Positions 1 through 6,153 of a stretch of 24,643 nucleotides of DNA are shown one piece after another. Source of the stretch: Ignatzschineria sp. (GTDB taxonomy: Bacteria > Pseudomonadota > Gammaproteobacteria > Cardiobacteriales > Wohlfahrtiimonadaceae). Position 1 is the stretch's first letter, and the number at the start of each line of letters is the position of its first letter. The DNA is taken from the NCBI GenBank assembly GCA_030151245.1, contig JASLEF010000186.1, forward strand, positions 1 through 24,643, in the 5' to 3' direction. The notes beneath the pieces are model-generated. The model made no database searches. It saw only the letters and a list, made by a program, of their open reading frames with translations, and was not told where the DNA came from. The position numbers and the translations under genes were made by a program.

Positions 1-827
1 TTTTGATAGAGCAAGGATTGATTCATGCTCTTGAAAGGGTGTAGTTTCCAGTTGTTTTCATCTGCGAGTGTTGCAAGAAATAGGGATTGTTCAGAGCTCA
101 TTTTGGGAACAACAATACAAGATCCTGTGCCGGTAATATAAGGGTTGAGCCCTATGTTGTGTAGGGCATTCATGATTAAACGCATGACAGGGTAATGATG
201 ATAAATCGCCGGTAAGCAATCATTAATTGCGCGGCTTTGATCAAAATTTTTGTCTGTAAACATGAGGCTGTTTCTTGGTAGCGCTGGGCTTTCGAAGATC
301 AGCTTTGTAGAGATATGAATGCCGGGGTTGATAAGGGTGAATTCTTCTTCGGGGATTTCAAGCGCTGTAAGTTTTTCACCAATCCCTTCTGCCCATGCAC
401 TTTTTCCGAAAATAAAGATCGGGACATCCGCGCCAAGCTTCTCACCTATTTTTATGAGCTCATCTCTAGAAAGATGTAAATCCCATAAATTATTGAGAAC
501 AACTAGCGTTGTTGCTGCATTTGAGCTGCCACCACCAATGCCGGCGCCCATTGGTAGGTTTTTGATAAGATCAACATTGACGCCTTTATCGGTATTGCTA
601 TACCTTTTTAAGGCCATGATTGCGCGGTAGATAAGATCTTCTTCTAAAGCAAAGTCAAGATGCTTATAGTTGAACTGAATTTCATGATCTTCTCTAACTT
701 CAAAGCCGATCTCATCGAAAAGATCGGTAAATTGAAAAACTGTTTGTAGATAGTGGTAACCATTTTCTTCACGGCGAATGACTCGCAGCATGCGATTGAT
801 TTTAGCGGGAGAAGGAAAATATAGCAT
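1..827 (-). CDS. ispE: 4-diphosphocytidyl-2-C-methyl-D-erythritol kinase (3' end cut by window edge)
   Basis: ATP-dependent kinase of the MEP isoprenoid pathway; it phosphorylates the 2-hydroxyl of CDP-methylerythritol in the cytoplasm. The reading frame is open from the ATG at 827 to the left edge: 275 complete codons, against about 283 in E. coli IspE, so only the last few residues are missing. Visible landmarks are the N-terminal PSPAKINRML segment with the conserved Lys9, the GHMP-kinase ATP loop PMGAGIGGGSSNAA at residues 92-105, and LGADVPIF with the catalytic Asp134. The start overlaps the lolB stop by one base (TAATG), so the two are almost certainly translationally coupled. In Pseudomonas the order is lolB-ispE-tRNA-Gln-prs in one direction; here lolB-ispE points away from tRNA-Gln-prs. 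Identification is very secure. Confidence 0.96.
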   Translation of the reverse strand, partial: MLYFPSPAKINRMLRVIRREENGYHYLQTVFQFTDLFDEIGFEVREDHEIQFNYKHLDFALEEDLIYRAIMALKRYSNTDKGVNVDLIKNLPMGAGIGGGSSNAATTLVVLNNLWDLHLSRDELIKIGEKLGADVPIFIFGKSAWAEGIGEKLTALEIPEEEFTLINPGIHISTKLIFESPALPRNSLMFTDKNFDQSRAINDCLPAIYHHYPVMRLIMNALHNIGLNPYITGTGSCIVVPKMSSEQSLFLATLADENNWKLHPFKSMNQSLLYQ

Positions 828-1387
828 TAGCGAACAATCCAATTATCGATAAGGAAGCGTAAACGAATATCATTACCGCGGGTTAAGGTCATTTTTAAGG
901 GCAGCTTCATGCTGTTTTTCTCAATCCATTCTTCATAGGTAATGGTCCAACCATCTTCCATAAAGGTTCTTGGTAATGCTGTCTTTTCATCATAAAGAAT
1001 TTTTGTGTTAGGGTTATTCGTTCGACCTTTAATCCACGCCTGTGTCCCTGATACAGGCCAATTAATGCCGGTAAGGTTAGCAAAAAGGCGATCGGGATTT
1101 TTATCCTTAAAAGTCTCTTCATCAATCGTAATTGATGTCTCTTTCTCTGCCACCTCGATATCAACACGACCTTGAGCGAAGGGACCCTGAATAATAATAT
1201 TGACCGCTTCATTTTTCGCTTGTTCAATAGCAAAGCTGACTTGTCCGCTTTGAGTCGGATGTTTAATTGCTGTTCTACCAAAAACTTTATAGCTCTCGGC
1301 ATCCTCTAAAGTCTCATACATTGGGACAGTACAAGCAGAGAGTGTTAAAGTTGCAAAAAGGAATGGGATAATTTTTGTTCGTTTCAT
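827..1387 (-). CDS. lolB: outer-membrane lipoprotein receptor LolB
   Basis: LolB accepts lipoproteins from periplasmic LolA and inserts them in the inner leaflet of the outer membrane. The 186-residue product starts with a basic n-region (MKRTK), a short hydrophobic core and the lipobox LSAC, so Cys19 should be the lipidated residue. No Asp follows the Cys (it is Thr20), consistent with outer-membrane sorting. The remainder looks like a LolA/LolB-type beta-barrel half: a basic, beta-rich domain ending in IRLRFLIDNWIVR. The length is slightly under the roughly 207 residues of E. coli LolB. Position immediately upstream of ispE, with a one-base stop/start overlap, is the classic gammaproteobacterial arrangement and supports the call. 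Confidence 0.92.
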   Translation of the reverse strand: MKRTKIIPFLFATLTLSACTVPMYETLEDAESYKVFGRTAIKHPTQSGQVSFAIEQAKNEAVNIIIQGPFAQGRVDIEVAEKETSITIDEETFKDKNPDRLFANLTGINWPVSGTQAWIKGRTNNPNTKILYDEKTALPRTFMEDGWTITYEEWIEKNSMKLPLKMTLTRGNDIRLRFLIDNWIVR

Positions 1388-1418
1388 AGCTTTTTCAAAA
1401 AAGTTTGTTAGAATTGTT

Positions 1419-1440
1419 CTCGTTGATTCGGCGCAACGAG
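1419..1440. repeat. 7-bp inverted repeat between lolB and tRNA-Gln
   Basis: CTCGTTG at 1419-1425 and CAACGAG at 1434-1440 are perfect inverted repeats around an 8-nt loop, in the 182-bp gap between the divergent lolB and tRNA-Gln. No T-run follows on either strand, so it is not an obvious terminator. It could be an operator or an mRNA leader hairpin of lolB; the role is unknown. Confidence 0.4.
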
Positions 1441-1527
1441 ATAAAAGACTCAGATGAGTTCTATTCTACACGCTGATTTAACTTATAGACAGAAGTCTAG
1501 CTGATCAAAAAGAGTTCACAAACAGAC

Positions 1528-1555
1528 TAGACAAACCTAAAAAGATGTTTATAAT
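1528..1555 (+). promoter_or_regulatory. sigma-70 promoter of the first tRNA-Gln
   Basis: TAGACA (1528-1533), a 16-bp spacer and a perfect TATAAT (1550-1555). The expected start near 1562 lies about 8 nt before the mature tRNA 5' end, a normal distance for a tRNA gene. Confidence 0.75.
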
Positions 1556-1569
1556 AGTTGTTCTTCTGA

Positions 1570-1644
1570 TGGGCTATAGCCAAGCGGTAAGGCAGCGGGT
1601 TTTGATCCCGCCATCCCCAGGTTCGAATCCTGGTAGCCCAGCCA
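1570..1644 (+). tRNA. tRNA-Gln (anticodon UUG), copy 1
   Basis: A 75-nt cloverleaf: the acceptor arm starts TGGGCTA and closes with TAGCCCA, the D arm contains AGCGGTAAGG, the anticodon stem is GCGGG/CCCGC with loop TTTTGAT (anticodon TTG), the T loop is GGTTCGAATCC, and the 3' CCA is encoded. It is identical over all 75 nt to the copy at 2766-2840. tRNA-Gln next to prs is a known gammaproteobacterial pairing. A hairpin with a T-run follows immediately. Confidence 0.98.
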
Positions 1645-1651
1645 TATATAT

Positions 1652-1724
1652 AAAAGGTATTGCACTGTAATTAAGTATTGATTATGTCAAAGAAAAGATT
1701 ACAATTAGCGGCAATACCTTTTTT
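1652..1724 (+). terminator. terminator of tRNA-Gln copy 1, with a long loop
   Basis: AAAAGGTATTGC (1652-1663) pairs perfectly with GCAATACCTTTT (1711-1722), giving a 12-bp stem followed by T residues. The 47-nt interior holds a second short pairing, TGTAAT (1666-1671) with ATTACA (1698-1703). A promoter-like sequence lies within the loop (separate entry). Confidence 0.7.
1678..1705 (+). promoter_or_regulatory. candidate prs promoter inside the terminator loop
   Basis: TTGATT (1678-1683), a 16-bp spacer and TACAAT (1700-1705). Predicted start is near 1712, right at the 3' arm of the surrounding terminator stem. An RNA starting here would lack the 5' arm and escape termination. Matches are 4/6 and 5/6 to consensus; inferred, not proven. 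Confidence 0.5.
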
Positions 1725-1772
1725 CTATTGTAAAACCCAAAACTTCATTTAATTTATAGAGGATTCTTTGTA

Positions 1773-2732
1773 ATGAGCAGCAAAGACCAGATGATGGTGT
1801 TTACCGGCAACGCCAATCCAGAGTTAGCTAATAAGGTAGCCAAGCATTTAGGGCTTGAGTTAGGAGATGCAACAGTAGGGCGCTTCTCAGATGGAGAAGT
1901 CATGATCTCTATCAATGAAAACGTACGTGGTAAGGATGTGTTCTTCATTCAGCCAACATGCTACCCAACAAACGATAACTTAATGGAACTCTTGGTTGCT
2001 TGTGATGCGCTTCGTCGTGCATCAGCAGGAAGAATCACTGCGGTAATTCCTTATTATGGTTACTCGCGTCAGGATCGTCGTCCACGTTCAGCACGTGTGC
2101 CGATCTCTGCAAAAGTTGTTGCAAATATGATTACAAGTGTTGGTTGTGATCGTGTTTTAACGATTGACCTTCATGCGGATCAGATCCAAGGTTTCTTTGA
2201 GATTCCTGTTGATAATATTTATGCATCATCAGTCATTCAAGCAGATATTATGAAGCATGATAGTTCTAATATTACGGTGGTTTCCCCAGATGTTGGTGGT
2301 GTTCTTCGTGCCCGTTCAGTGGCGAAGCAGATTCCTGGTGCTGATTTAGTAATTATCGATAAACGTCGTCCGGCACCAAATGTGTCTGAAGTGATGAATA
2401 TTATTGGTGAAGTGGAAGGTCGTGACTGTATTATCGTTGATGATATCGTCGATACAGCGGGAACATTAGGGGCGGCGGCGAAAGTTCTTAAAGAGCGCGG
2501 CGCAAAAACAGTGAAAGCTTACTGTACACATCCTATCTTCTCAGGCAAAGCAATTTTCAATATCGAGAACTCAGGTCTTGATGAAATGATTGTGACGGAT
2601 ACAATCCCACTTCGTGAAGAGGCGATTGCCTGTGATAAAATCCGTGTATTATCAATCTCTGACATCATTGCGAATACTATTTTAAGAATTCATGAAGAAG
2701 AGTCAGTTAGTACATTATTTACGCTTGATTAA
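1773..2732 (+). CDS. prs: ribose-phosphate pyrophosphokinase
   Basis: Makes PRPP from ribose 5-phosphate and ATP, feeding purine, pyrimidine, histidine, tryptophan and NAD synthesis. The protein is 319 residues (E. coli 315). Landmarks are the ATP-binding flexible loop around YYGYSRQDRR (94-103), the nucleotide/Mg-binding IDLHADQIQGFF (131-142), and the PRPP loop DDIVDTAGTL (223-232). All family-typical segments are intact. The ATG is preceded by GAGGA. It sits between two identical tRNA-Gln genes; the -10/-35 of the second tRNA overlaps the end of this gene. In many relatives rplY (ctc) follows prs; here a tRNA takes that place. Confidence 0.98.
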   Translation: MSSKDQMMVFTGNANPELANKVAKHLGLELGDATVGRFSDGEVMISINENVRGKDVFFIQPTCYPTNDNLMELLVACDALRRASAGRITAVIPYYGYSRQDRRPRSARVPISAKVVANMITSVGCDRVLTIDLHADQIQGFFEIPVDNIYASSVIQADIMKHDSSNITVVSPDVGGVLRARSVAKQIPGADLVIIDKRRPAPNVSEVMNIIGEVEGRDCIIVDDIVDTAGTLGAAAKVLKERGAKTVKAYCTHPIFSGKAIFNIENSGLDEMIVTDTIPLREEAIACDKIRVLSISDIIANTILRIHEEESVSTLFTLD

Positions 2733-2752
2733 GTAAAAATAAACAGTATAAT
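2725..2752 (+). promoter_or_regulatory. sigma-70 promoter of the second tRNA-Gln
   Basis: TTGATT (2725-2730), 16-bp spacer, TATAAT (2747-2752). The -35 lies over the last codons and stop of prs. The expected start is about 7 nt before the tRNA 5' end. Confidence 0.72.
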
Positions 2753-2765
2753 TATCCGAGTTGAT

Positions 2766-2840
2766 TGGGCTATAGCCAAGCGGTAAGGCAGCGGGTTTTG
2801 ATCCCGCCATCCCCAGGTTCGAATCCTGGTAGCCCAGCCA
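2766..2840 (+). tRNA. tRNA-Gln (anticodon UUG), copy 2
   Basis: Identical in all 75 positions to copy 1 at 1570-1644, including the encoded CCA. It has its own promoter and a compact terminator directly downstream. The identity stops sharply at the gene ends: the flanks share only the general AAAAGG...CCTTTT terminator style. Confidence 0.98.
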
Positions 2841-2847
2841 TTCAATG

Positions 2848-2880
2848 AAAAGGCATTACGTTAAAGCGTAATGCCTTTTT
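2848..2880 (+). terminator. intrinsic terminator of tRNA-Gln copy 2
   Basis: AAAAGGCATTACG (2848-2860) pairs with CGTAATGCCTTTT (2867-2879) around a 6-nt loop, followed by T residues; 13 bp with no mismatch. Confidence 0.88.
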
Positions 2881-3491
2881 GCTATGTAGGGGGTTAGCGG
2901 CGCTTTGATGATGATTGTCCTGAAGGGGTTTTAGGTAGAGAGCAGGGGGTGGGGACGAAGCATTATAAGAGTGATTGTATGGGGATTCTTATAAAATCGA
3001 TTTCTCTTTCTCTTTCTCTTGGTTAAATTTTTTTAAAGACTATTGGTAGAGTGCGGAGACGTTTTACGAGGTTTTTCTTTGCGTGTTATTTGTGATGATA
3101 GTTATCGTTAAAGTGAAATAACAATAACGCGTGTTTTAACATTCCTGATCAGTTTTTGGATCATTCTTTGTATGCTTGTTGATGCTGATGTTTGGGGTGT
3201 TGATAGATTGGATGATGATAGATGGCGGTCGAGTTATCTTGAGTTATTAATAAAGTTAAGATCTATTTCTGGTTGTAGCGGTAGAGATCGTAGGTATGAA
3301 GGGATAAATGGAATGAGGGCCTCTATGGTTCGTTGTCTAAGAGAAGTGTGCGAAAGATTGTTGATGAAAATTGAGGAGAAGTTGTGAAAGCTCAGCAATC
3401 TATTGACAGCTTCTATATAATGAATGGCAGCTTATAAAGATCCTATGCTTGAGCTTTTAGATAGGATTCTTATCTTTCATTGAATTAGATG
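2881..3491. other. intergenic stretch with no convincing gene
   Basis: About 610 bp between the tRNA terminator and the yggX ribosome site. The plus strand is rich in G and T and poor in C. It contains a hexamer microsatellite (TTCTCT three times, 3002-3019), an inverted repeat GTTATTT/AAATAAC (3085-3091, 3116-3122), and a 71-codon frame (3172-3387) with no ribosome site and no recognisable family. Near the end there are TTGACA (3403-3408) and TATAAT (3416-3421), but only 7 bp apart, so they cannot form one promoter. The yggX promoter is presumably here but is not resolved. Confidence 0.6.
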
Positions 3492-3504
3492 TAAAAGGGT
3501 TTGT

Positions 3505-3771
3505 ATGACACGTAAAGTATTTTGTGTAAAGTTACAGAAAGAAGCGGATGCGATGCCAAGACAGATGTATCCTGGAGAATTAGGAAAGCAAATATTTGAA
3601 AATATCTCTAATGAAGCATGGCAAGATTGGTTGAGAGCGCAAACGATTTTAATTAATGAATATCGTATTAACCCGTTAGATCCGAAATCAAGAGAGTTTT
3701 TAGAGAAGCAGATGCATGATTTCTTCTTTGGAGAAGGTGCGGATCTTCCTGATGCGTTCAAACCGGAGTAA
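3505..3771 (+). CDS. yggX: Fe(2+)-trafficking / oxidative damage protection protein YggX
   Basis: A small cytoplasmic protein of the YggX family, implicated in iron trafficking and protection of Fe-S clusters from oxidants. The product is 88 residues (family about 90). Family hallmarks are the N-terminal RKVFCVKLQKEAD with the conserved Cys7, then YPGELGKQIF and ISNEAWQDWLRAQTILINE, and the C-terminal FFFGEG. The ATG is preceded by AAAGGG. It is often found downstream of mutY in gammaproteobacteria; here it stands alone, followed by a terminator and the leuA leader. Identification rests on these motifs and is firm. Confidence 0.95.
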   Translation: MTRKVFCVKLQKEADAMPRQMYPGELGKQIFENISNEAWQDWLRAQTILINEYRINPLDPKSREFLEKQMHDFFFGEGADLPDAFKPE

Positions 3772-3863
3772 CCGTATCATCCTGAAAGCTTATTAAGCAA
3801 TTTAGGATCAGTGAAGATCGATCTTAATGGCTTGTGATCTTGCAAATATTGATGAATATGATG

Positions 3864-3907
3864 AAAAGACCTTGACCTCTTTTTAAATAAGGGTTAAGGT
3901 CTTTTTT
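3864..3907 (+). terminator. intrinsic terminator after yggX
   Basis: AAGACCTTGACC (3866-3877) pairs with GGTTAAGGTCTT (3892-3903; one G-U) around a 14-nt loop, then a T-run to 3907. The 3' arm also carries the AAGG that serves as ribosome site for the leucine-rich peptide starting at 3908, so terminator folding and leader translation compete for the same bases. Confidence 0.78.
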
Positions 3908-3958
3908 ATGAACAGAAAAAATTACACACTCCTACAACTACGACTTATTCTGCTGTAA
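3908..3958 (+). CDS. leuL: leucine-rich leader peptide of leuA (attenuation leader)
   Basis: A 16-codon frame encoding MNRKNYTLLQLRLILL, then TAA. Six of the last nine codons are Leu (CTC, CTA, CTA, CTT, CTG, CTG). None is the TTA that dominates neighbouring genes. AAGG at 3896-3899 gives a ribosome site with 8-nt spacing. Leader peptides rich in the regulating amino acid control leu operons in enterics by transcription attenuation; position about 290 nt upstream of leuA fits. The last codons lie in a 9-bp hairpin (3952-3974). The downstream terminator/antiterminator pair is not clear, so the mechanism is inferred while the peptide itself is directly visible. Confidence 0.72.
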   Translation: MNRKNYTLLQLRLILL

Positions 3959-3998
3959 CCGCAATGGTTGCAGCCTAAATCTGCTTATTTATAGATTT
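3952..3998 (+). promoter_or_regulatory. leader hairpins of the leuA attenuator region
   Basis: GCTGTAACC (3952-3960) pairs with GGTTGCAGC (3966-3974; one G-U), placing the last Leu codon and the stop inside the stem. A weaker AAATCT (3977-3982)/AGATTT (3993-3998) hairpin with T residues after it follows. A ribosome reaching the stop codon would melt the first stem. A further hairpin, AGATAAAA (4127-4134)/TTTTATCT (4149-4156), lies closer to leuA. Which of these terminates transcription cannot be settled by eye. Confidence 0.5.
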
Positions 3999-4249
3999 TT
4001 GAAGTTTTTAGTTGGTGTAATTTAATGAAAGCTCCTCGCTTATTTTTAGACAATACTCTTTTTATCGACCGAATGATTCGTTGGCATGCTTTGATCTATA
4101 GCCTGCGACTATCTTTTTTGCATCCCAGATAAAAGACATTTAAGGTCATTTTATCTTGGCGGTATGCAGTTATTAGGTATTACAAGAATTTATTTTTAGC
4201 AAAAAAAAGAGCGCAAAAGCTGCGCATATAGAACAATAGGAAAAATATT

Positions 4250-5935
4250 ATGATCACCAATCCTTCCATTAAATATCAGCGTTTTGAAGCCCCTAATTAT
4301 CAAAATAGAACTTGGCCAAACAAAGAGATTACCGAAGTTCCTCGCTGGTTGAGTTCAGATCTTCGTGATGGAAATCAATCGCTTATTGAGCCTATGAGTG
4401 TTGAGAAGAAGATTAGAATGTTTGATCTTTTAATTGAGTGTGGCTTTAAAGAGATTGAAGTAGGATTTCCTTCAGCATCAGATACGGAGTATAACTTTGT
4501 TCGTAAATTGATTGAGGAGAATCGTATTCCAGAAGATGTAACAATTCAGGTCTTAACGCAATCTCGTCAAGACCTTATCACAAAAACCTTTGAGGCATTG
4601 AAAGGTGCGAAAAAAGCCATTATTCACTACTATAATGCGGTATCGCCAACCTTTAGACGCGTTGTCTTTAAGATGGAAAAAGAAGATATTAAGGCGCTTG
4701 CTGTGAAAGGTGGAGAGATGATTAAAGCGGAAGCTTTAAAGTATCCTGAAACAGATTGGTACTTTGAATATTCGCCTGAGATCTTCTCAGATGCTGAATT
4801 AAGCTTCTCATTAGAAGTGTGTGAGGCGGTATGTAACGTCTTCAACCCAACGCCAGATCATAAGATTATTTTGAACTTGCCGGCGACAGTAGAAGTATCT
4901 ACGCCGAATGTTTATGCGGATCAGATTGAGTGGTTCTGTGATCATATTAGTCGCCGTGATTCAGTGGTGATTAGTGCGCACGTTCATAATGATAGAGGTT
5001 GTGCGGTTGCGGCGACAGAACTTGCTTTAATGGCGGGTGCAGATCGTGTCGAAGGCTGTTTATTTGGTCATGGGGAGCGTACAGGAAACGTGGATTTAGT
5101 CACGGTGGCGATGAATATGTATTCGCAAGGACTTCATCCAGGGCTTGATTTTAGCAAAATGAATACTGTGGTGCGTGAAGTGGAATACTGTACAGAAATT
5201 CCAGTTCATCCTCGCCACCCATATGCTGGAGAGCTTGTGTTTACCGCATTCTCAGGCTCGCATCAAGATGCTATCCGTAAAGGATTGTCGGATATGAAAG
5301 ATCATCCAGATCAGTTCTGGAAAGTTCCTTATTTACCGATTGATCCGTTTGATTTAGGTCGTTCGTATGAGGCGGTCATTCGCGTCAATAGTCAATCAGG
5401 TAAAGGTGGTGTGACTTACTTGCTTGAAGAAGATCATGGCATCGAGTTACCGCGCCGTTTACAAATTGAATTTAGTAAAGTTGCGCAGATGTATGCAGAT
5501 AGTGAAGGGGTCGAATTAACATCGGAGAGACTTTACGCTATTTTTGAATCGGAATATTTTAATGCAAAACTTGCGCTTGAGATTCAAACGCCTATCGATA
5601 TTGAGGAAGATTCTGAAGGAAATACTTATATGAAGCTCACGCTTAAAACACCAGAAGGTGAGAAGGTATTGGATGCAACAGGAAATGGTCCAATTGCGGC
5701 ATTAGTAAATGGTGTGAATGCTCTCTTTAATTGGGATGTTGATGTCGTTGATTATAATGAGCATGCAAGAAGTAAAGGTTCATCGGCGCATGCGGTCTCT
5801 TATGTCGAGATGCAGATTGATAATAAGACTCTATTTGGGGCTGCTACTCACGCAAATACCTCACGATCTTCGTTGAAAGCTGTGATATCAGCATTAAATC
5901 GTGCGATTGATAAAGGATTAATTTCTCTGAAGTAA
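4250..5935 (+). CDS. leuA: 2-isopropylmalate synthase (long, type-2 form)
   Basis: Condenses acetyl-CoA with 2-oxoisovalerate, the first committed step of leucine synthesis. At 561 residues it matches the long LeuA class seen in Pseudomonas and actinobacteria rather than the roughly 520-residue enteric form. The HMGL-like TIM barrel shows SSDLRDGNQSL (35-45; catalytic Arg39 and metal Asp40), the metal-binding HVHNDRG (244-250) and FGHGERTGN (272-280). The C-terminal third (about 420-561) is the LeuA allosteric/dimerisation domain that mediates leucine feedback. The ATG follows AGGA. leuB, leuC and leuD are not adjacent, so this is a solitary leuA, controlled by its own leucine-rich leader. 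Confidence 0.97.
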   Translation: MITNPSIKYQRFEAPNYQNRTWPNKEITEVPRWLSSDLRDGNQSLIEPMSVEKKIRMFDLLIECGFKEIEVGFPSASDTEYNFVRKLIEENRIPEDVTIQVLTQSRQDLITKTFEALKGAKKAIIHYYNAVSPTFRRVVFKMEKEDIKALAVKGGEMIKAEALKYPETDWYFEYSPEIFSDAELSFSLEVCEAVCNVFNPTPDHKIILNLPATVEVSTPNVYADQIEWFCDHISRRDSVVISAHVHNDRGCAVAATELALMAGADRVEGCLFGHGERTGNVDLVTVAMNMYSQGLHPGLDFSKMNTVVREVEYCTEIPVHPRHPYAGELVFTAFSGSHQDAIRKGLSDMKDHPDQFWKVPYLPIDPFDLGRSYEAVIRVNSQSGKGGVTYLLEEDHGIELPRRLQIEFSKVAQMYADSEGVELTSERLYAIFESEYFNAKLALEIQTPIDIEEDSEGNTYMKLTLKTPEGEKVLDATGNGPIAALVNGVNALFNWDVDVVDYNEHARSKGSSAHAVSYVEMQIDNKTLFGAATHANTSRSSLKAVISALNRAIDKGLISLK

Positions 5936-5985
5936 GATTATACTTGTCATCATTCTCAAAGAGAGAAGTGAGGATTAGTTAGGGT

Positions 5986-6015
5986 AAAAAGCACTCTAAA
6001 TAGAGTGCTTTTTTT
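5986..6015 (+). terminator. intrinsic terminator after leuA
   Basis: AGCACTCT (5990-5997) and AGAGTGCT (6002-6009) with a 4-nt loop, flanked by five A residues and a run of T to 6015. Confidence 0.88.
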
Positions 6016-6078
6016 CTGGCTATAAAATGATTTTATTCAGCATTGTAGGGGATAAAATGGTAGAATCTTCAAATCCAA

Positions 6079-6123
6079 AAAGCGATCTTGGGGTGGCTTG
6101 ACGCCTATTTATGTGATCGTTTT
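6079..6123 (+). promoter_or_regulatory. structured leader upstream of metK
   Basis: AAAGCGATC (6079-6087) pairs with GATCGTTTT (6115-6123; one G-U), closing a 27-nt interior that contains a small GGC/GCC hairpin (6095-6097, 6103-6105) with loop TTGAC. The structure ends 30 nt before the metK ATG. A -10-like TAGAAT at 6061-6066 would put it inside the mRNA. It does not resemble a SAM riboswitch class that I can recognise. TTGACG at 6098-6103 could alternatively be a -35 element. Confidence 0.4.
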
Positions 6124-6153
6124 CATTTACTAATAAATTTTAAAGAAGCTAGT

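Noticed and set aside
319..630. 103-codon plus-strand frame at the left edge
   Set aside because: It lies antisense to ispE, whose kinase motifs are unmistakable on the minus strand.
907..1302. 131-codon minus-strand frame within lolB
   Set aside because: Same strand but a different frame from lolB; Arg/Leu-rich with no signal peptide or ribosome site.
3172..3387. 71-codon frame between tRNA-Gln and yggX
   Set aside because: No ribosome site, no recognisable family, and odd Arg/Asp/Trp composition that follows the G/T-rich base bias.
3403..3421. TTGACA and TATAAT before yggX as one promoter
   Set aside because: Both boxes match consensus, but the spacer is only 7 bp, which cannot form a sigma-70 promoter.
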